Source: Eucriotettix oculatus (lineage: Eukaryota; Arthropoda; Insecta; Orthoptera; Tetrigidae). From it: a DNA stretch of 64,000 bases. This document shows, piece after piece, positions 23,197 through 33,527 of the stretch. Position 1 is the first letter of the stretch, and every line of letters begins with the position of its first letter. The notes below the pieces were generated by a model. The model saw only the letters and a program-made list of their open reading frames with translations. It was not told the origin of the DNA and searched no databases. The position numbers were made by a program, and so were the translations under genes. Where the stretch lies: positions 15,783,771-15,847,770 of the forward strand of contig CM067379.1 in NCBI GenBank assembly GCA_034510155.1, in the 5' to 3' direction.

Positions 23197-24027
23197 AACC
23201 ATTAAAAAAATTTAACATCTTTTAAGGACACTCGCGTTATTGAGACAGAAAAATTTTGCCAAAAAACTCTGCTTTTTTTAAAATAAATTATTTAGTTACG
23301 AACCAAGACTGAGTGAGGTTATTGATATTTGAATTACGTGGCAGGCAGTGTAAGAAGACTGTTGGGTACCTGTGCGACCTGTGAATGAATCCCTGTCCGC
23401 TTCCAGTCCACGGGGGAGGGAAGGAGGGAACGACCCGTCATTACGGAAATGGGGCAAGGATTAGAGGTGCTGACAAAGAAACCAACGGCTGATGAATGCG
23501 TCTTCTTCTTGGAAGTGGGCGTGGAGGTAGTTAGGGAGGGACTTGCTGCGTGTCTGTCTGTCTTCAAATACTTGTCTTAAATTCGTTACGAAGCTTTCAA
23601 ATCCAGTCCAACATTCAAACGTAAGAAAAAAAGGGACAGCACTTAAATGACAGAGTCTCGACACGCCACTTACCTCGTCCTGTCACTTCGGTACGGGCGA
23701 ATTTTCGATTATTTTGATTAGCCTAAAATATTAATTCTTCAAGACGATTCTTAAATGGATAACATCTTCAATCGTTTTTAAAATTTATAAAAAAAACATT
23801 TTCTGCGTCTATAAACTCATTGCCAATCCTCTAATGGCGACCTCCAGGAAATTAATTTCCCTTAAACCTCAAAGAAACATTTTTCTACTATTCTTAAAAT
23901 GTTTGTAAATTCTTACGGTCAGTCCGATTAAATTCTTTCAACGCAGACTTTCCAAAATTAAAGTCTCGTAAAGCGTTATATTGAACAATCTCTTTCAAAC
24001 AAATTAAAATAATCAGTCCTGATACTT
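23197..24027. other. unannotated DNA
   Basis: Minus-strand frames at 23334-23664 overlap and show no domain. Near 24007 a GTCCTGATAC word precedes the next LINE. No element is identified. Confidence 0.4.
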
Positions 24028-24585
24028 GTTTGTTGTTGTTGTGGTATTCAGTCCTGATGCAACCCTCCATGCTAACCGGTCTTACGCAAGCCTTTTCATT
24101 TCCGCATAAGTACCTCATCCAATTTGCTTCGCGTATTCCATGCTTGGCCCTCACTCTTCTGATCTTACCCCCACACACTTCCCTCTAATGCTAATTTTTG
24201 CAAGACCCTCGTGTCTCAAAGCGTGGCCTATTAATCTATCGCTTCTCTTACTCAACGTCCTCCTTATTGTTTGCTTTTCCCCTATTCTGTTTAGAACGTC
24301 CCTGTTAATCATTTTATGCACCCATCTGATTTTCAGGATTCTTGTATTGCACCATATTTCAAAAGCTTCTCTTCTTTACCTTTCCGCAACTCCTATCGTC
24401 CACGTTTCGCACCCGTATAACGCCACACTCTATACGAACAGTTTCAGCAACGATTTCCTTAAGAAAATTCTTCTTTTTTGGCTGTGCTATCCTACTCTTT
24501 ATGTCTACTATACTTCTACCATCCCTAAATATTACGTTTCCCAAGTAGCAGAATTCGTTATCTTCCTTCAAAATATCCCATCCTA
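24028..24585 (-). mobile_element. LINE fragment, family 1 (3' end)
   Basis: The minus strand runs from AAAATATTTTGAAGGAAGATAAC-type sequence near 24570, through the GTTATACGGGTGCGAAACG and AGGCCACGCTTTGAGACAC segments, to the 3' terminus whose complement is GTTGTTGTTGTGGTATTCAG at about 24032-24051. The frame 24571-24359 encodes YLGNVIFRDGRSIVDIKSRI, the usual post-RT segment of such LINEs. Frames are broken elsewhere. Confidence 0.88.
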
Positions 24586-24816
24586 ATAGAACCCATTAAA
24601 ATTATTGTAATGTATTAAACGTACCGAAATTGTCCTAATCCTTTTTAACTCTTGTAATACGTCAATAAGAATTCGCTTAAATTATGTATGATATATTACA
24701 TAAGTTTAAAATAATAGCTTAAGGACAATTTTGGTGTTTTTAGTCGGTGGAATAAAAACTTTTTTTTACGGACTAAATATGGAATTTGATGTGAAACTGA
24801 TTAAAATAGTTTAGAT
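24586..24816. other. AT-rich spacer
   Basis: No feature is seen between the two LINE fragments. Confidence 0.4.
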
Positions 24817-25311
24817 TTTAGATTTATTGTTGTTTCCATTAATCCTCGATTGAAGAAAATAGGATACGTCATACATTAAAAATTAAAAATGAACAAAATA
24901 AAGTACATAATTAAAGACAAATAAACTTGAAATAAATTAATAAAAGAAAATGTATATAGACAAAAATCAATATAAACACAACACGATGTCACACACATAC
25001 ACTGAGGAACACGCAATGGAGTTTTAACTACTTGGACCAGGAAACTGTCCTTCCCTCTGTCCTTGGTCCAGGCAATACATGAAACAAACAAACAAAAGAG
25101 CAGAAAAAATTGAATAGAACTTTTTGCAGGAACCTTGATTTAAATACTAGAAGGACGATTAAGAAAATCCTGTACCGAGTAAAACGCGCCATTTAAAAGA
25201 ATAGTTTTACTCTGCTTCACGAAGCTTTTGTAGGTACTATTTTTAACCTCTGGCGGAAGGAAGGAAGGCTGTTGTATAAAATTATCCCCGGGGGTATTGT
25301 GAATACTTTTC
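24817..25311 (-). mobile_element. LINE fragment, family 2, second copy
   Basis: Nearly identical to 17318-17870, including ACCAGGAAACTGTCCTT, ACGCGCCATTTAAAAGAATAG and CCCCGGGGGTATTGTG. It lacks roughly 60 bp of internal UTR and four bases in the coding end, which shifts the frame (ILYNSLPSF followed by a stop). Homology stops at 25311, where the two copies' 5' truncation points differ, so they look like separate insertions. Confidence 0.75.
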
Positions 25312-25410
25312 ACACTGTCCCACTATAGAAAATATTAATATAATGGAGCGGAGGCTTTCCCAGTGAATTGGCTTCAATTGGGTTTCAACCAGAGTGAAAT
25401 TTTGTTTAAA

Positions 25411-25450
25411 CAACGTTTCGACAGCAAGCTCCGCCGTCGTCGTTAGGTAA
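25411..25450 (-). ncRNA. hammerhead-ribozyme-like motif
   Basis: Minus strand: CTAACGA (one change from CTGANGA, at G5), one extra base, a six-base-pair stem GACGGC/GCTGTC, then GAAAC and GTT. The stem is the strongest of the set. The G5 change would be expected to cripple catalysis. Confidence 0.5.
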
Positions 25451-25594
25451 AAATTAATAAAACACTTGGGGAGAGAAGATGTAGATTTGTTTTTCTATTA
25501 TTAACTTATTTATAGTCGCATAAACAAAAAAGTCATTACAATATCCGTTACATTTTTGGACTTTAAATTGACAATTTTGTACATTTAGATTTGT

Positions 25595-25700
25595 TATTTA
25601 ATCCATTAGTTCTCGGCTGAGGAAATACGATCCGTCAAATATAATATCACAAGAAATATACCAAATTTTACAATTAAGAATTTAAGGACAAAAAGAGGGA
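25595..25700 (-). mobile_element. diverged 3' tail of LINE family 2
   Basis: Shares TCCATTA, CTCGGCTGAGGAAATACG, CGTCAAATA and AATTAAGAATTTAAGGACAAA with the left part of 17318-17420 at clearly lower identity. It stops after about 100 bp. Confidence 0.5.
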
Positions 25701-26664
25701 AGATAAAATTCAACCTTCAATTTTGAGTCGACGGAGGAGACAGCAGCAACAGCATGAAAACGAAAATAAGTCGGCAGTTAAATTCTAGTAGGGTATAGTT
25801 GTAAAATAATAGGAGTAAACTGTTTTAGTAGTATCCAGAATTAGCTAATTGCCATATTTCCTGGGATCGGTTGAAATATGGTCCGTGAGCAGTGGATGCT
25901 GTTTTCCACTGTAAACTAACCTTCATCACAGAGACGGTAAACTGACGTACCCGAAACGTTTGAGGTGATTACGCCCCGTGAAATGTTTTTGGACACTCCT
26001 TTACGAGTTTTTAATTTGGATACATAACGATTATCCTCGCCGTGTGTTTTTTGTACGAGTTTTTAATTTGACTGTATAATAATTGATGGTGAGTCCTTTG
26101 GTCCACAAGCCCCGAGGTCCGCCGTGGTACGGAGCTGCAGTAACCTCGCAGCCAATTACTACTACTACTGCTACTATTCCGTGGTCGTGGAGGTTTCCTT
26201 CCTCTTCTTCTCCCCCGTCACGGTCCACGGAGCGCAGCTTGTTGCTTCAATTAGCATCTTTGGTCCTTACTCCCGTCGTGACGCGGAATCTGCCCCTTAT
26301 CGTACCGGCCGCTGCTAATTTATATCTTCTTAACTTGTAGAACCTATGAACCAGGACCGAAATTCGATCTCCAGATACTCCTCCTCGCCACCTCGTACAG
26401 AATTACGACCGCGGAATATCACGAAATTGTGAGCGCGGTCCGACAGATACGGATCTCTACGGTCTCGTTACGTGCCCCTCAGATCACCGTAGCAGCAAGT
26501 GTTTGTGGGGAAAAACACACTACAAAATACGCTGCGGCATCACATATCAAATTTGTTACAATAAAACAAATACTGATTTATTTATTTTCGTTTCAATGGG
26601 CATAGCCCGGTGGCAATGTTTAAAATGGTAAATGATATGGGGATGTGGGTTTAATTTTTATAAC
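25701..26664. other. unannotated DNA with GC-rich island at 26080-26530
   Basis: The island is CpG-rich and single-copy here. It includes (CTA)n-like sequence near 26157 and TTCAATTAGCATCTTTGG. Frames are open in several phases (26083-26340, 26124-26318 plus, 26031-26228 minus), which fits base composition rather than coding. Regulatory DNA or an untranslated exon are possible. Confidence 0.35.
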
Positions 26665-26665
26665 A

Positions 26666-27030
26666 AATTATTTGTTCTTTAAAAATATTATAATAATTTT
26701 ATTAAAAAAGCAATTATTAAAGCAGTTATTTGTGCTTTAAAAATAATATAACTTCACATATTAAAAAAATTTACTTCATGGCTCCTTAGCACTATTGCAG
26801 TTATTTGTGCTTTAAAAATAATATAACTTCACTTATTAAAAAAATTTACTTCATGGCTCCTTAGCACTATTGCAGTTATTTGTGCTTTAAAAATAATATA
26901 ACTTCACTTATTAAAAAAAATACTTCATGGCTCTTTAGCACTATTGCGGTTAATTGTGCTTTAAAAATATTATAACTTCATTTATTAAAAAAAATTCTTT
27001 CATGGACCCTTAGTACTATTGCAATTATAC
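26666..27030. repeat. 75-bp tandem repeat, about 4.8 copies
   Basis: GCAGTTATTTGTGC-type unit starts fall at 26722, 26797, 26872, 26946 and 27021, preceded by a decayed partial unit from 26666. Each unit carries TTTAAAAATAATATAACTTC and TTCATGGCTCCTTAGCAC. The middle units are almost identical and the outer ones are more diverged. Confidence 0.92.
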
Positions 27031-27195
27031 ATATTAATTAAAGGGGACGATTTTTAAATTTCAAAGGGTTTTACAGGGTTAATTGTTTTATATTTTTGTA
27101 AACATGTTGATAGTAACACGTTCAGTTCGTTTAGCTTGTTCTCAAGATAACTATTAAATTTCATATACACAAAACGCAATGATAAAAGGTAATTC

Positions 27196-27491
27196 AAGTT
27201 TAATTAAGGCCAAAAACAGAACAAATATTAGTGAAACATAAAATATAATAGAAAAGCAACTAGATGTTTAGGTCCTGATATATATGGAACCTCTTCAGGT
27301 TGAACTGAATTAAAAAGCAAGAAATTATAACGTTACAGAGATATTGCAATAGAGAAAAAGAATACAGTGTGTCAACAAACAAAAAAAAACAAATATAATA
27401 ATAATGATTCATTTGATAAAACATGTAGTTGCTTTTCAATTACATTTTGTGTTTCACTAATTTTTATCTGTTTTTGGCCTTAATTAAACTT
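27196..27491. repeat. fold-back element with ~66-bp arms
   Basis: The arm at 27196-27262 (AAGTTTAATTAAGGCC, AAAAACAGA, AGTGAAACA, AAAAGCAACTA) is inverted at 27426-27491. The spacer of about 160 bp begins with a hammerhead-like motif (27262-27301). Confidence 0.85.
27262..27301 (-). ncRNA. hammerhead-ribozyme-like motif
   Basis: Minus strand: intact CTGAAGA, then directly a five-base-pair stem GGTTC/GGACC with an AT-rich loop, followed by TAAAC instead of GAAAC. The loss of G12 predicts inactivity. It sits at the inner edge of a fold-back arm. Confidence 0.5.
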
Positions 27492-27524
27492 ATATTGCAC
27501 GTACAGACATTAATAACTATTATA

Positions 27525-27960
27525 AAAGGTAGCAGAAATTCCTTAGCTTTCGTCAAAATATCCCTTTCTAATCTAACATCTTTTTATATTCCAATCTTTC
27601 CCCTACTACACTCCATTACCTTGGTTTTCCCTCTATTAATCCTCCTATTAAACTCTTTCTCTAGGCCCCCGTTCATGCCATTGGTTTCCAAGTCTTCTTC
27701 TGATTCCTATAATACTACAATATCGTCGGCAGTATGATTCCTTTTCCATATTCCGTTTTAACTTTCTTCCTCGTCTGTTCTATATATAAGTTAAACAGCA
27801 TGGGCCACGGACTGCATCCTTGTCTTTCTCCTTTATAGATTTCTGCTTTCTTTTCTTGATCTTCAATTCTAATTACAGCTGACTGCCTTCTGTAGAGGTT
27901 ATGTCTAAGCTTTCTTTCTCGATATTTTATTTCTGTGCTCTTCAAAATTCTTAAGTATTT
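27525..27960 (-). mobile_element. LINE fragment, family 1 (RT)
   Basis: The minus strand encodes a stretch with LYRRQSAVIRIEDQEKK, GERQGCSPWPMLFNLYIEQ (the GxxQGxPxSPxLFN-type box) and a decayed ADD box near 27721-27733. It continues past GTTTAATAGGAGGATTAATAG to about 27525. A 77-codon frame remains at 27715-27945. Both element ends are missing. Confidence 0.87.
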
Positions 27961-28644
27961 ATAGTAATATTCGGTGTAAAAGTAAATATATATGCTTAAT
28001 TGATCGTGACGTAATTATTTAATTTGATAAAAAAAAAGCTGTTGCTCTCACTGTACGGACGTGAAGGTAATAATTGGAGTAGCAGGAAACGGTTTACAAG
28101 GATATAAAAGGGAAAGTAGTGAGTGCGTGGTCACGACGCCGTGTCCAAGTTTTGCTCCTCACACCAGCTGCGGCCGTCCATCGAAAGCCATCAAGGAAAA
28201 TCCCCCGGCCTTGTTAAAGCAGAGGTTAAAGTGTGACAGTTTTACAGCGCCTCACCTCCGAGGTGTCCAATGGCTTACGTCACAGATCACTTGCCTCAGC
28301 TGGAAATCCCTATTCCACTAATACACAACTTCAAGTACAACATGCTACATATTTTACGCGGACGTGAATAATAAAATTGAAAATATGCTGTGTAGTCGAG
28401 CGCAGATTATCATCTTAAGTAACTGGTAAACGTCGGGCAATTACAAGTGACCTGAAGAAATAAATACCAGCTCAGGCGAGAGTCGGCTGTCACGGTGTAC
28501 TTGAGCTTCTAATAGAACTGGCGGAGGATTTAGTGAGGACACCGATCTTAAGGTAGAGTCAACTTCTACTCAGCCATTAGAAATCATTCTACCAAAAAAT
28601 ATATTTCTGAAAGGAAGTGTCTATTAGGCAGTGTTGCACCCTTC
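27961..28644. other. unannotated DNA
   Basis: A GC-richer patch at 28060-28320 is open for 86 codons on the plus strand, without a motif I recognise. No repeat is identified. Confidence 0.4.
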
Positions 28645-28935
28645 GCTTTGCCGATTACGGGAGTCGGAAGGACACTTGGAAACGATAATAAATGGGAGGA
28701 ACGGTACAGCATAACGATTAATAGAGGGAAAACCAAGGTGATGCAGTGTAGTATGGGAAACAGAGGAATAACAGGGGCTGTGAGGTAGGGAAGGGATATT
28801 TTGAAGGAATTTAAGGAAATTCTGCTACTTGGGTAGGATAGAGTAGGATAACACAGGCAAGGAAGAGGAATTTACTTACGGCTAATATAAGTGTGAATAT
28901 TAGGAAATCATTGCTAAAAAACGTTCGGATGGAGC
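28645..28935 (+). mobile_element. LINE fragment, family 1
   Basis: Starts at CGCTTTGCCGATTACGG (FADD region, mutated to FADY), then ACGATAATAAATGGGAGG, GGGAAAACCAAGGTGATG and GGGAAGGGATATTTTGAAGG, ending near GCTAAAAAACGTTCGGATGG. Frames are broken. Confidence 0.85.
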
Positions 28936-28984
28936 TCTATTTACTTCCTACAACGTGATTGTGGTTTAGAATGTTTTTATTTTC

Positions 28985-29222
28985 CTCTTTAGGTGTTGCG
29001 TCAGGGAAGTCAGAAGAAGACTTGGAAACCATAATAAATGACATGAAAGAGTACAGAATGAGGATTAATGGATGGAAAACGAAGGTGAATGGAGTGTAAG
29101 TATGGGAAATAATGGTTAGATTGAAATGGAGTATTTTGAAAGTAGTAACTTGGGCAGCGTAATAACTAGAGGAGGGTAGTACATGCAAATAAAATGGAAT
29201 TTAATTACGGCTAATATAAGTT
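28985..29222 (+). mobile_element. LINE fragment, family 1
   Basis: Repeats the same region as the preceding fragment (GAAGAAGACTTGGAAACC through TTACGGCTAATATAAGT), so this is a separate copy and not a continuation. It abuts the SINE at 29225. Confidence 0.82.
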
Positions 29223-29224
29223 TA

Positions 29225-29437
29225 AACCGACCTCCTGTAAGTCTAGTGGCCAAAGCTCCCGGGTTCGAATCCTGGCATGCGCCGTCATGGTCGCGAAGAC
29301 CGGGATTAAGACTGCTGGAGAATAGATACTCTGACCACGTGTCACTCCAATTTCGGAATGTGTCGTGTACGACGACAGTCCGCAGTCGCTCTGGTAGGTC
29401 CAGACCCTCAGTGTGCTGTAGAACCTAAGAAGAAGAA
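29225..29437 (+). mobile_element. tRNA-related SINE, family B (most complete copy)
   Basis: Reads CTCCTGTAAGTCTAGTGGCC, then CTCCCGGGTTCGAATCCTGG, whose GGTTCGAATCC is a perfect pol III box B. It continues with GACCGGGATTAAGACTGCTG, GACCACGTGTCACTCC and GTCCGCAGTCGCTCTGG to the tail GTAGAACCTAAGAAGAAGAA. The A-box side (AGTCTAGTGG) is degenerate. A tRNA-derived head, unrelated body and simple-repeat tail are the standard SINE layout. Confidence 0.85.
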
Positions 29438-30286
29438 CACAAGTTTGAATTTTGTTGAAAACGACGTCGGAGAGGCCATCACCATCAACGGCGAGCGTTA
29501 GACAACGATAGTAACTCAACTGATTTATTTTGGCCCAAGTGAACGACGATATGGACGTAGATGTCACAAGGTTTCAGAATGACGACGCCACGATGTACTT
29601 TCTGGGTGTACGGTTATCTCTCGTTACGTGGCGTCAATTGACCACCAATGTCGTTAGATTTGGCCCCTGCTAGACGTTTCCTTGTGTCTGTGCGGGGGGT
29701 CACAAGAACCTCCCCCCCTTTAGTTTTATTATAAAAAAGAGAAAGTGAAGAACAATTTTTAATTGTGTAATCATTTCAGATCCTTTATTTTAAAAAAATG
29801 TGAAGGTGAGTGAGGCAATCACGTAACTTACGCCGTCGCACTGGAAGCAAATACTCTAATAAAATTATTAGCATCGAGGTGATATTAATGGAATCCTTCG
29901 GACGACATGTCAGCTAAGGTCTAGAAGAGGTGGACTCGAATAGGACAACAGTCAATATACCCAGGATAAATAACAACGGCGGTAAGGTGCGGCCTTGTCT
30001 TTCACGGAAGGAATAACGAGGTTTATAAAAAATGCATATAATTATGTATGGATAGCGTTTTTTTTCCTTCCCCCTCCCCCCTTCCAGCGATTATTTTTTT
30101 TTGCGGGAATGTCGCCAGCCACCTGCTTTGTCTCTTTGCCAACTTGTAGTTTTCTTTGTGCTGCGTGTAGAGGAATGTGCCACACAAATTACGCAAAGGA
30201 ACGCGCCTTGTTACGTAAAAGAAAGTCTCGCCAAACATAATCTATTATATATATAAGCAAACATTTTCGTCCAATTTAAGACTTTT
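29438..30286. other. unannotated DNA
   Basis: No recognised gene or repeat. Short open frames at 29995-30240 on both strands coincide with T/C-rich sequence. Confidence 0.4.
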
Positions 30287-30503
30287 TTATGAATTTCCAA
30301 TAATGAGGAGAACAAAAAACGTTCCTGTTCCACTCCACCCAGTTTTTACCACAACTGAGTAAGCGGTGTAGTCATGGGGGGAAGAGACTACTTTTAAAAT
30401 ATTATAAAATTTTAGAAGAAAGACAATAATGGAAAAATGTCGAACCCAGGACCTCCCGATATTAAGCCGGACGGGTGCTCTACCAACTGAGCTAATCTCC
30501 ATT
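30287..30503 (-). mobile_element. tRNA-derived SINE, with tRNA-like head at 30428-30503
   Basis: The minus strand starts with a 76-base tRNA-like head: TTAGCTCAGTTGGTAGAGC (an excellent A box and D arm) and CCTGGGTTCGA (box B side). The anticodon arm is enlarged (about 21 bases instead of 17). The ends AATGGAG and TTCCATT can pair, but two bases off the normal tRNA register. It runs on into an AT-rich body to about 30287. I regard it as a SINE head, not a working tRNA gene. Confidence 0.6.
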
Positions 30504-30575
30504 CCCGTGAACCTCACCTACCTGGGTTCGAGTCCCTCGTCCGGGAGACATTTTTCCATTCTAACCTTTCTCCTA
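30504..30575 (+). mobile_element. second tRNA-like SINE piece, head-to-head with the first
   Basis: The plus strand reads CCTGGGTTCGAGTCCCTCG, GTCCGGGAGACATTTTTCC and ATTCTAACCTTTCTCCTAAA. This is the inverted equivalent of the minus-strand copy at 30411-30450 but with about 17 more bases of the T-arm side. The A box half is missing. Confidence 0.6.
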
Positions 30576-30819
30576 AAAAGAAATTTAGTTAAGTTTCTGT
30601 TATAATTTAAGCTGATTAGAATATCAGTTTATAGTCGAAATCTATCAAACGAATTCTTAATAAATTTGGAAACTGTTCAATGGTTGTCAACTTCATTTAT
30701 ATACATATATACACACACAGCAGTTCCTTTAGATATAATAATTATTAATCTATGAAGCTACAGCTAAAAAAAAGGTCTTTATGAAGAATCAGACGTGAAA
30801 ATACAATCTTTACATGTTT
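30576..30819. other. AT-rich spacer
   Basis: Contains a short TATACATATATACACACACA tract at about 30701-30719. Nothing else is seen. Confidence 0.4.
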
Positions 30820-31035
30820 TTAGTTGTTGTTGTGGTATTGAGTCCTAAGACTTGTCTGATGCAACCCTCCATGCTAACATATCTTGCGCAAGCCTTTCCA
30901 TTTCCTCATAACTAGATCAACCCACATCCTCCCTAATCTGCTTAGCGTAGTCTATCCTTGGCCCACACACTTCCCTCTAATGCTAATTTTACAAGACCCT
31001 CGTGCCTTATAACGTAGCCTATTAATCTAATATAC
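30820..31035 (-). mobile_element. LINE fragment, family 1 (3' end)
   Basis: The complement of the 3' terminus (GTTGTTGTTGTGGTATTGAG) begins at about 30822. Homology runs to ACGTAGCCTATTAATCTAA. It is strongly 5'-truncated. Confidence 0.87.
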
Positions 31036-31164
31036 CTTATTAGTCTTTAAAGGCTATGCATAAGTTTCTTTTATACACATATGTTCAACTATATACTAAT
31101 AGAGCTCTAGATTTTTCCAGTATGTGAGACAGTAGATATTAATTGCTAAATATAATTATTTCTA

Positions 31165-31410
31165 TCATCGGTTTGTTCCTACGCCACATACACTTCCCTC
31201 TAATGCTAATTTTACAAGACCCTCGTGGCTTAAAACGTGGCCTATTAATCTATCCCTTCTCTTAGTCAACGTCCTCCATATTGTTCGGTCTTCCCCTTTT
31301 CTGTTTAGAACTTCCTCGTTACTTAGTCTATCCACCCGTCTGATTTTCAGCATTCGCCTATAGGCTTCTATTCTTTTCCTTTTCTGATTTCCTATTACAT
31401 AATCTATATA
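31165..31410 (-). mobile_element. LINE fragment, family 1 (C-terminal coding part)
   Basis: The minus strand keeps an open frame of about 87 codons (31428-31165) with YRRMLKIRRVDRLSNEEVLN, TIWRTLTKRRDRLIGHVLS and GLVKLALEGS. This is the best preserved copy of the family's C-terminal segment. It overlaps in element coordinates with the fragment at 30820-31035, so the two are separate insertions. Confidence 0.85.
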
Positions 31411-32325
31411 TATTCCATGCAGTAACACTCGCGTCCATGGCGCCGATGAGGTTCCTTCGTGGACGAGATGATCACGTTGGCTTCCTGAAAATACGGCGAC
31501 GTAATCGTGTCAAAAGATTGGCTTTATCCCTCCCTGCATCATCAGGTTGATCAACATGTATGAACTTTCCAGATTGCCTTTCCAGATCATCAGATACGTG
31601 ACCACCACCGGAGCAGCGTCAGATACTCTCCTCTCTTTTTTTTTCCTTTTTTGTCTATATATTTAGTTTTCTTTTCTCTTTTTTTGCATCCAGAGTGAGC
31701 GTGTGTGTGTGTGTTTTTGCATAACAAGCTTTACAGTGCCTATCTAAATTCCGCGGCAACCAGTTTATCGGATGTTAAACTTAGTGGCACGTGGTATATT
31801 TGCAGCTATCGGGGCAAATGCTCGCTCGCTCGCTCACTCCATCTCCTTATTAAAACGAGAAAAAAAAAGAGGAGGAACACGGCAACGCGGGCCTTGTTCT
31901 AATCTGCAAAAGTTGCTCCAAAGATCGGCCGAATCAGATGAAACGAATATTTTTTCCGTGCAGCGGAGAGGTATAATAAAGGGTAATAAATCACTGACAA
32001 TTAATATTTACAGCTACGGAAGGAAAAAGAAAATATGATGCCACCGCATCTGAAAGGAGTTTCTCCTAAATCATAAGTAAATATAAACCCACCTTTTCTC
32101 TCTTTACTCCAGATTTACTTTTCTCTTAAGAGAATTTATTCATTAAAATAATCTTCATTCTTTACCGCCGTTCTTTTCGATGTTGAGCGAAAGAGTATTT
32201 CCTTTTACCTGTATTTTCCCCAACTGTCAGGGAAACTGCGGAAGTGATTTGTCCTATACATATATTATTTTAGGTCCAAATTCCCCTCTATTGTTTTTTA
32301 TTCAAAAAATATTGTTTAAATAAAA
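31411..32325. other. unannotated DNA
   Basis: Contains a T-rich run (31629-31688), (GT)n at about 31700-31713 and a CTCGCTCGCTCGCTC-type run at about 31821-31835. Frames at 31705-32038 have no recognised motif. Confidence 0.4.
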
Positions 32326-32365
32326 CGACGTTTCGTCCCCCAATTTCAAGACTGCGTCGGGTAAA
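32326..32365 (-). ncRNA. hammerhead-like motif, decayed
   Basis: Minus strand: stem GTCTT/GGGAC-type pairing followed by an intact GAAACGTCG. The first box is CGACGCA instead of CTGANGA. Confidence 0.35.
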
Positions 32366-32435
32366 AACGAGACAAATAAATTACGCCAAGTTTCCATTAA
32401 CTTTTCTTCTTGTTGTATGCAATCGAACAAGACAT

Positions 32436-32977
32436 AAAGTAAGAAACTGTGAGGTGTAAAGATAGGGTGATAGAGAAAGTGGAATAGTAAACCAGCGAGT
32501 CTGTTATTTGATGGCAACAGATTTACTTTTCCTCTGAATAATATAGTCGTGGTAGAAAGTGTCGTGGACTCTGAAATATGAAACATTGGTTGTTTTCTTA
32601 CACTTGTAAATCTTATTAACTTATTGTATTTTTTTTTGCAATTATACATATCATACAGCCTGATGACGAAGGAAGAAAATGTCCGCAGAAACGTTGTGTG
32701 TTCTTAAAAACGTGACTCGGTTCGTTAGCCGAAAACATTTCATCGGAATTATTTAGCGGGAAAGTCTAAATTCATTAATCATACATAAATATAAAGTGAG
32801 AAAGTGTGAGGTGTAAAGAGAGTGAGAGAGAAAGTGCTCCACCCGCGTGAAATAGTAAACCAGCGAGTCTGTTATTTGACGGCAAGAGATTTACTTTTCC
32901 TCTGAATAATATTGCCGCGGTAGAAAGTGTCGTAGACTCTGAAATATTACACATGGGGTTTTTTTACACTTGTAAAT
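32436..32977. repeat. direct repeat pair of ~180 bp
   Basis: 32436-32608 and 32792-32977 share AGTAAACCAGCGAGTCTG, GATTTACTTTTCCTCTGAAT and AGAAAGTGTCGT, with the second copy carrying 12 extra bases (CTCCACCCGCGT). They lie about 356 bp apart in the same orientation. They could be terminal repeats of a short element or a local duplication. No open frame lies between them. Confidence 0.82.
32655..32692 (+). ncRNA. hammerhead-like motif with canonical CTGATGA
   Basis: Canonical CTGATGA at 32660-32666 and GAAACGTTG at about 32687-32695. Between them only a weak GGA/TCC pairing is visible, so stem II has decayed. It lies between the two direct repeats. Confidence 0.35.
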
Positions 32978-33221
32978 CCACTAAATGTTTTCAAAATTTT
33001 AAATGTGATTTTGCCTACCTCTACGTATAACTTCAATTTCTTTTTTATACCGTAGGTTTTTTTTTCCTTTTTCTATATTATAGTGACGGTATTGTAGATG
33101 AGCGAATACGGTAACTAAGTTCCAAAGGAATAGAGGAAGAGATAATTTCTACTATGGATAATCTGGCCTATGGTAAATTATATATGTATAATACATTGCT
33201 TTTTTTGATCGTTTAAATCTT

Positions 33222-33335
33222 GATGTAACGGATAATAAGAAACCCCTTTGTTGATAAACACGGTTTTGAGAAGCTGTTTTATTTCGAATGCGGTAGCTTT
33301 CGGCAGCTTATACTGCCATATTCATCCTTCTACTT
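33222..33335 (-). mobile_element. fold-back arm, subfamily GAAAGC, with hammerhead-like motif
   Basis: Homologous to the arms of the element at 58409-58670 (GATAATAAGAAACC, ACGGTTTTGAGAAGCTG, TTTATTTCGAATG). On the minus strand 33332-33293 reads ATGAATA, one base, stem GGCAG/CTGCC, then GAAAG. The core is related to but departs from CTGANGA/GAAAC. Confidence 0.55.
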
Positions 33336-33527
33336 AAAAAGAAAATTCAATTTTAACACTATTATCCATACAAAGTACGTTGTTAACTTTTAAATATTTT
33401 TGTTGTTTGACACGTCGTCTGGTTACGTATAATTACTTATTTCTTATCAATATTTGTCCAGTATCCAATCTTACTTCTTCATCAAATGACCGTACGTATT
33501 TTTTTCATTTTCTTCGTGAAATATGGA

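Noticed and set aside
26666..27030. CRISPR-like array
   Set aside because: The units are contiguous 75-bp tandem repeats without unique spacers, in an insect-like genome.
30428..30503. Functional tRNA gene
   Set aside because: The anticodon arm is four bases too long, the acceptor pairs only out of register, and the sequence continues into a repeat body. It is a SINE head.
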